A stretch of 64,000 nucleotides of DNA from Canna indica (lineage: Eukaryota; Streptophyta; Magnoliopsida; Zingiberales; Cannaceae): positions 85,862,001 through 85,926,000 of the forward strand of contig CP136892.1 of the NCBI GenBank assembly GCA_034359265.1, given 5' to 3'. How positions within the stretch are numbered: the first letter of the stretch is position 1; the number at the start of each line of letters is the position of its first letter. A program made the translations under genes and the position numbers. The notes under the pieces were generated by a model. The model was not told the origin of the DNA. It saw only the letters and a list, made by a program, of their open reading frames with translations, and ran no database searches. Below are positions 57,413 through 64,000 of the stretch, piece by piece.

Positions 57413-58802
57413 TGAAAATTATAATAAGAAATAAAAAAATGGAAAAATTCGGGAGGCAAAGCTACAATATATATAAAAATAAATTGATAAAAAATATAAG
57501 TAGATTTGGAAGGCAAAAGTACACTATAGACACCTATCATTTAAAATTTTTTTCACTTATATATATAGGGGAAAAAATAAGATTGCCGCCCCCTATATTT
57601 AATCTTTACCCTATGACCTCTAAAATAAATTATTGTTATTATTATTATAATATTTGCTCCACGCCCCGTGCACAACAATTCTTGTTAGGCTCATACCTCA
57701 TGCCTAACTCTTGATGCCCCGACCCAACCCAACCCCACCCTCATTTTGAATCCTAGCTCCGCCACAGCCCATCCCCACAAATAGGACCTCCAAAATAAGC
57801 AAAACGAATGCACTCATAACAAGTGATGGCCAACATTAAGACATTGATGGACCCACCGAGCCCATACGCACTTTAATTGGGCCCTTGAGGCCGCACAAGC
57901 CCAACACGTAGATGCATGTCTACCGGTTCATCTGTTGGATGCCAACAGTCAACGCACGTGCCAAGTCAACCCTACAAATCACAACAAACAAGTCTCCTTG
58001 TGTATGCATTTTTCTTTCTTGGTGTGCACTTCCTTTTTCTGAAGAATAAAGGGTACTTGGCTGACTCAGTGAACGTGACTGCAAATCAATCCCTATCATT
58101 CTTAATATTTTTGGAAGGGTTCATAGTTGAAATAATAATAATTAGTTTATTATATGATATTTTATTCGATATTAATTAAGAAAATAAATTTTTTAATTAA
58201 AGTAAAATTAGATATAAAATTATTTATTTTAAAAAATAAAAATTCAAACGAAAATGGACTAAAGCGAAATTAACTTTAATAATAAGGTTCCAAAACAAAC
58301 TTGGCTTCCTGGATAAATGGCGAAACTATATATTACCCATTAATAGCTACTAATTAATCATCGCCATCCTTGCGAGGTACAACTTACAACCACCTCTCCC
58401 GCGCAGAAGTCGTACAGGTGGGACCCAGTTGCCTCGGCGGTTTTACCTGCCTTGGGGGTTGGTGGATATCGCGTGGGGTCCTTCATGAATCTTGAGTCGG
58501 GGGTGTAATCGACGAGTAGTAATATGCGGCCTTGAACTTTAGCGGAGGTGAAATCGGATCTGTCTCGACTCTCGAGTCTCCATCGTTGACCCGCCAATTT
58601 ATTCTCTTCTCCTTGTTTTATTTATTAATTTAAATACTTAATTTTCTTTTATTCTTTTCATTTCCTTGAAGCGAAAAATGGAGGAAAAAATATGAGTACA
58701 GAAGATAATACTCGATCAAATTAGTTTTGAATTCGTCGTCGTCCTCCTCCTCCTCCTCCTCCTCCTTTTTTACTGGCTTTGGATGTGGTTTAGGGTTCGG
58801 CG
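57413..58802. other. Intergenic DNA and ATL gene upstream region
   Basis: No gene recognised. The last few hundred bases before 58803, with a CT-rich (TCC)n run at about 58743-58766, are the likely leader of the RING-H2 gene. Confidence 0.45.
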
Positions 58803-59921
58803 ATGGCGTCTCGCCCTTATCGCTTCCTCCTCCCGGAGAACGACCTCTATTGCGGATACGCGGAAAATTGTTACTTTCCGCCTCTGCCTGTGCCTCCACC
58901 TCCGCCTCCGCCTCCTCCGCCCACAACCTTCCGCTTCCACCCTTCCTCCCTCGTCCCCGCCCTCCCAATAGCGGCCGCCTCTCTACTCGCTTCCGCGGCC
59001 CTCGCCATCCTCCTTGCCCTCTTCATCCTCCGCCGTCGCCGCCGCCGTCGCATGGCGGCCGCCGCAGCTATGGACGACCCCGGCTCCTTTGACGATGGGG
59101 AAGGTGGCGAGGTTGACCACCACGTCTGGTACATCAGAACCACCGGCCTCGATGAATCCACTATCGCGGCGATCACCATGTTCGCGTACAAGGGCGGGGA
59201 GGGAGTCCTTGGCGCCTCCGACGCGGACTGCGCTGTCTGCCTCTCCGAGTTCCGTGAAGGTGAGATCCTCCGCCTTCTCCCCAAGTGCGGCCACGCATTC
59301 CACCGTGTCTGTATTGATACATGGCTTCGATCTCATGTCAATTGCCCCCTCTGCCGTGCGCCGATCGTCGCCTCAATATCCACTTCCAACGGCGCCGATC
59401 CTGGGGCAAGTACATCGTTTCCCTTGACTTTTTCTTCGCCTGGTCTCGCGCTAGATCATATGGAAAGCAGTTCAGCCCTCTCTACCGAAGTCGATAGCAG
59501 TCAGAACGACGGTGGGTTATCGGAGACCGGGCGAGGCACCTTGGAAGTGGAAACGGAGGCCGAAAGTTTGGAACTTGGAGCTGGAATTCCAATCGTAATC
59601 GTTCATATCCCAGATTCTGAGATGCGGGTGCCTAACGATATCGGGGAACAAGCGTTCCAACCCATCAGGAGATCATTTTCTATGGACTCGTTCACTCCTG
59701 CAACCCTGCATCATAGGCTACAGTTGGAAGAGCGTCTCGATGATAACATGAAAGAAACCGCCGTTGGAGTAGAGTGGATTAACAAAATATGGAGAAAGGA
59801 AGGCAATGCTTCAACTGGCACTGCTACACATAAAGAAACTGAAAGATCTCCGTCGAGTGTCAGTAGGAGGTTCGTCTTGTCAAGACATGGGCGAGCTAGC
59901 AGTTCAGTTCTCCCGCTATAG
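58803..59921 (+). CDS. ATL-type RING-H2 finger E3 ubiquitin ligase (372 aa)
   Basis: Membrane-anchored ubiquitin ligase of the plant ATL family. It has a Pro-rich segment (residues 28-40), one hydrophobic membrane segment (about 50-76) followed by a run of arginines (77-83) and the family GLD motif at 115-117 (TTGLDEST). The RING-H2 finger spans 143-184 with C143, C146, C162, H164, H167, C170, C181 and C184 ([21 protein letters not shown]), including the Trp after the sixth ligand ([10 protein letters not shown]). The C-terminal half is Ser/Glu-rich and unassigned. Single exon, as usual for ATLs. The ATG is the first in frame. Target and stimulus unknown; many ATLs respond to defence signals. 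Confidence 0.93.
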   Translation: MASRPYRFLLPENDLYCGYAENCYFPPLPVPPPPPPPPPPTTFRFHPSSLVPALPIAAASLLASAALAILLALFILRRRRRRRMAAAAAMDDPGSFDDGEGGEVDHHVWYIRTTGLDESTIAAITMFAYKGGEGVLGASDADCAVCLSEFREGEILRLLPKCGHAFHRVCIDTWLRSHVNCPLCRAPIVASISTSNGADPGASTSFPLTFSSPGLALDHMESSSALSTEVDSSQNDGGLSETGRGTLEVETEAESLELGAGIPIVIVHIPDSEMRVPNDIGEQAFQPIRRSFSMDSFTPATLHHRLQLEERLDDNMKETAVGVEWINKIWRKEGNASTGTATHKETERSPSSVSRRFVLSRHGRASSSVLPL

Positions 59922-60543
59922 TATTGCTATGAGCGGAGTAACTTATCAAGCTCCTTAAATGGGATTTTTTGTATATACCAGTGCTTCTCAGTAAGTTGGG
60001 AGCTGCCCTTTATTGTTATGTATACTTGTGTAGTCTGGAAAAAAATAGAACACGAAACTTGTCAGCATCGGTTGTATTTTAAGGCTAGAAGGTAGAGTTT
60101 GGGGTTTGATTTTGCAGCACAACAAACGGATGACAAGGTTTGGTAAGCTGAGCTTCTGCTAGTTCTGTAAGTGTCTGTAATCTTGAATAGATATCAAGTT
60201 TGTATTAGACTTCACATTCATCCTATGATGCCCCAATTAGTCAAGTGAGCCTATTGGCAATCCTTTTGCACTTTATATTCTTAAATAGGGATTTTGGTGG
60301 TGCATGATGTGTTTGTGGTAAAAACAAGGATGCTATATTGATGAACGTCATACATGCATTTGAAGCCTCCATTCCTTTTGTGATGGTTCCCAGTTTTTCT
60401 ACTCCCACCTTCTGTTCTGTCCAACTAATAACTGACATGAACCTTAGTTATTTAGGGAATTGTGCAATTGGTTTACTATTCTATCTTTTCAAGTAGGAGC
60501 AGCAAGAGATTGTTACTATTTGTCATTTCAACATGTGTTTGAA
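59922..60543. other. 3' flank of the ATL gene
   Basis: Probable 3'UTR with several TGTAA / TTGTAT-type signals, then intergenic DNA. No gene seen. Confidence 0.4.
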
Positions 60544-60935
60544 CCATGGTTTAAAATACCGGTACCGGTACCGATCTCGGTCAGTGACTAGTACTAGTAC
60601 TTATTATCGTACCAACACATGGTACAGGCCGGTACGAAAAAAGCATACCCGACCATTTTTTTTTTGATGTTAAAAATAACTCCAATAACACATAATTGAT
60701 TAAGAAATACTTAAATTTAAGATTCAAATGACAAATACAATATTTTAAATCCGGCCCCAAACAACTATATGCCACTGTAGCAACAGCTCTTTTTAAGAGC
60801 CGTTACAGATCTTTTTATGCCACTGTAGCAACAACTAAATCCGGCCCCAATACCGGGTATCGTATACCGGTTTTTCAAAAAAACCGGTATATACCGACTG
60901 TACCGGGCGGTACGGTACGGTATTTGAAACCATGG
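60544..60935. mobile_element. MITE with CCATGGTTT termini (about 390 bp)
   Basis: Left end CCATGGTTTAAAATACCGG, right end CGGTATTTGAAACCATGG, imperfect inverted repeats. TTTGAA lies on both sides. Inside, ACCGGTACCGGTACCG and GGTACGGTACGG make the ends strongly palindromic, and a GCCACTGTAGCAACA segment occurs twice (near 60770 and 60820). Superfamily unassigned. Confidence 0.7.
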
Positions 60936-63900
60936 TTTGAACATTAGTTTCATTGGTGCAATGCATTGCCTTTTATTTTTGGTCTGTAGTCGTAGTTCCA
61001 ACTTAATGTACAAGCTCCATGAAAGATGGAAACATTATCACTGACCACAGGAGAAACCTAGCCTTGAGTCGGTCATTCATGATCTTTATTTCCTGTCATT
61101 ATTGTCCGTGACTGATATGATCACTTTGCACTAAAATAACACATCTTATGGCCCATCTTAAACTAAAAAATCATAGCTTTGCTCTTAAATGACAGGAAAT
61201 TGGAAAAGTCTGTTTCATAAATTAGTGGAACTTAATGCATCTCGTATGGCTTGAAATATATTTTGATACTACTTCTCTTATATAGATATTATTAATTTTA
61301 CGATTTTGTGGTTTATGCAGTCAAAAGTGGCTATTAAAAACTTCCTTTTGAATCAACTCTAAGTCCCTGGTGCTCTAAATTGGTTGTTCTACTAACTAAC
61401 TATGATAATGGTTTTACTTTTTTTATTTCTACGTAGAAGGGCATTTGGTGTTACTAATTGCTTGCCTGCCTCTGTTAGCATAAGGACAACCCTCCAGCGC
61501 AGATGGCAAGATTGATGAATCTAGAACGTGGACATCCAACAAGCTTATAAGATCGCTAGAGCGAGTAAAGGGCCTTGGGGATGAATAGGATTATAGGAAG
61601 GAAGAAATGCTCAGGTGTAACTTATAATACCATATGGTCTATGGTAGGATGGCCAAGTCAAGTTAAATGGTATTGTGGTTCTCTAGATGATTGCCTGTCA
61701 TGTCGCCTAACAAGGTTCACAATTAAGAATGCAATAAATTATTCCCTGTTTTGCCATGATATATAAGATTCCACATCAAAGCCTATCTTCATGCATATAG
61801 TATTTATTTAAGTTCCCCAAATTATATCTTGATTTCTTCAATCACTTGCAAGCTATTTGATTTGTGATTTATAATTAATAACAATTGGTTAGCATCTGCA
61901 TATGTTGATTGCATCAAGAATGTCTGAAGATATCTAGTTATCTACTCTTTTTTCCTTCTTTTTGCTAAGGTTATGTCTATTCACTTGGAGGTTTTAGGTA
62001 AATTGATCAAAGCAGTCATTTTCGTGAAATAGTTGTTAATAGGAATGATGAAATGGTTTCCCCACTGAGAAATGTTGTTGAACAGTTTCGATTGCTTGAT
62101 ATATTAAAATTTAATAGATTCTTGATAATGTGGAAGTACACTAATCCCAGCATCAATATCAAGTGATTAATTTGACGAAGTGCTCCTTAAATCTTAAATC
62201 TTCTCCACAGTATCTTAGACTTCTCTCTCTTTTTCTGAGTCATATCAGAGCTCTTATTTTTTTTCATTGTCCTACAAGTTCTCTTCACTCGACCACAGAA
62301 CAGAGTGATTAGCATAATCACTGTAAACATAGAGTTTTGGCATATAAAGATGGTGAGACTCTAAGAGGTGAAAGATATTGTCTAATTAGATATATGAGAT
62401 ACATGATTTATAATCCATATGTATAATAATCACTAGGTCCCTATGTAAGTCATCTTGATGTTCATACTTTCTTTTTTGTAGTTTTGGTATACTTGTGTAA
62501 TTGTGTTTATGTGATGGAATAAGGTTCACAATCGCAGTTCATGCTTAAGGACCTGGATCAATGGAACACATTTTTTACTTGATGCGAGGAAAATTGCATC
62601 AAGCTTCTGATAAGAATCAACTATGAGGTCGATAATTGCCAAGATGCAATGAAAGAGCTTCGGACAAAGATGTCCATTGTTTATGGAAAAGAATTAAAAT
62701 CCCATCCACACGAAAATGGTCCTAGCTGGTAAGCTACTTTTAGTAGGTAAATCTTCTTATGCACTGTCTCTCTTCTGTTTGGTCTCCTTTGTGGGAAATT
62801 GTAACTGTTCCTGTTATGCATGCACTTCAACTACCTTAAAATGACACCTGAAGTAGTCTATGCAATCAATATATGGTACTGCACTTGTGTAAATAGCATT
62901 ATCTTCTCAAAGTTTGACTCTGCCATAATAATGTAGAATCCGGCTGGCTTGTTAGATCACTTAGAGGGAAAATATGCTAAAATTTTACTTCTGGTGGTGA
63001 TTGAGGAAGATAAATTGCAAATCTTGTCTTCATCGTCAAATAATGCATCAGACTGGGCACTTTCAAGGCCACCTCATTGTGAATCAGTGATAGATTACAT
63101 TTATAAGATGCACTACAGATTGTCAACCCCCTAATTATAGGACAAGATCATGCATTGACGAGTGACGACCCTTCTCAAACCTTTCATTGGTGGGAGCCTT
63201 GTGTAATGGATTTGTCCTTAGATTATTATTTGATCAAACCAGATCACAACCATATCTTTCTAATTGGATGGCATCAAGAAACATGATGTATCTTGACTCC
63301 TACTCGTGTGCTTTTTAAGATTGAGCTTGGCCATTTTGTATGTAGTGCAATGCTTCGGGTTTTTGTGAAGTTTGCTTAAAATATTTTATCTGTATCTTCA
63401 ATAGTCTTAGATGATTTTATATTTGTTTATTCATCATCTTTCTGTCAATATTTTGCAGGACCAGAACATAACAAGCATATGGGGTGGTTATGCATTTTGT
63501 TCTTGTAAGATTCCCAAGCACTTTTCATTTATTGTTCATTCAATCATGTTTGTCCCCTCACAATGAATGCATTTTGTTACTGTAAGAAGCTTTGGATATA
63601 TATTATTTTTGGTTTTTGTGAGACAAACGTTTTCTGCAAGAAACATAAGACTGAAGTGTGGAGAAGAATCAGTGTTAATATAATTCTTAGGAATCAATTC
63701 TTTGCCACGCTCAAATGCATGATTGATGGGCCAATTCTCTTAAATGATGGGAGTCCTAATCCTCTTCTAACTACCAACCAAGTGGACCCATTATCATACT
63801 TGATCAAATCCTACCTCTCAATCAAAATTGACTTTCTCCTCCTATAAGTTGGTTTTCTTCTCCAGTGAACTTTATTCCTATTCATCTAGTTATGGTTTGG

Positions 63901-64000
63901 TATGGCTTAGGGAACGCGTGGGGCAATTTAACACTTTTCACCACCTCTTAATTTGTTTTCTACTGTCCAAGAGGGGTCATCAGGTCAGGTTGTTGGGTGA
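60936..64000. other. Right-edge intergenic DNA, no gene recognised
   Basis: AT-rich sequence with only short frames lacking recognisable motifs. A frame at 62949-63134 and one at 63563-63847 are the longest and are not convincing. No tRNA, tandem array or terminal repeats were noticed. Confidence 0.4.

Noticed and set aside
57033..57434. 133-aa plus-strand ORF across the hairpin region
   Set aside because: The frame follows the inverted repeats and MITE-like DNA, with no family resemblance; structure explains the sequence better than coding.
58630..59336. Several long open frames on both strands overlapping the RING-H2 gene
   Set aside because: They are shadows caused by GC-rich codon bias; only the + frame from 58803 has the RING-H2, membrane segment and GLD motif.
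62949..63847. Short frames near the right edge considered as exons of a gene
   Set aside because: No conserved domain, no convincing splice chain, and composition like the surrounding intergenic DNA.

Overview
This window is nuclear DNA from a flowering plant, almost certainly a monocot. The genes have GT-AG introns. The ADH genes have very GC-rich first exons followed by AT-rich 3' exons and introns, the 5'-to-3' GC gradient typical of commelinid monocots. Intergenic DNA is packed with plant transposon families (hAT, PIF/Harbinger, CACTA, L1-type LINEs, foldback MITEs). I cannot name the species from sequence alone.

Positions 1-40300 are a tandem cluster of four zinc-dependent alcohol dehydrogenase-like genes, all on the + strand and all with an apparently open spliced reading frame: copy 1 (3930-6774), copy 2 (18217-21720), copy 3 (31020-33597) and the more diverged copy 4 (36772-40297). 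Copies 1-3 sit in a duplicated block: an upstream satellite-like array, a promoter, the 9-exon gene and a shared AT-rich downstream region. The block is seen at about 1-9688, 16008-28418 and 30456-35620. Different transposons have entered each copy, giving a readable order of events. The third block lacks insertions shared by the first two, and the second carries later insertions of its own.

Between blocks 1 and 2 lie a broken VQ-motif (HAIKU1-like) pseudogene and a decayed PIF/Harbinger element (transposase, Myb/SANT-like ORF1, GRF zinc-finger ORF, minisatellite). Block 2 contains an apparently complete 5068-bp autonomous hAT element (22518-27585) with a perfect 8-bp target duplication. A 587-bp internally deleted relative of it lies in intron 5 of ADH copy 2. 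A CACTA-type left end and a fragment of its protein lie between blocks 2 and 3.

The right part (41.8-64 kb) is single-copy genic DNA: an HD-Zip class I transcription factor (minus strand), a classical arabinogalactan protein, an F-box/F-box-associated protein and an ATL-type RING-H2 ubiquitin ligase. They are separated by two 5'-truncated L1-type LINE insertions with perfect 16-17 bp target duplications, several hAT MITEs, a large foldback element and an unusual chain of hairpins at 57.2-57.4 kb. I see no pathway link between these genes and the ADH cluster. No tRNA, rRNA or organellar insertion was recognised.
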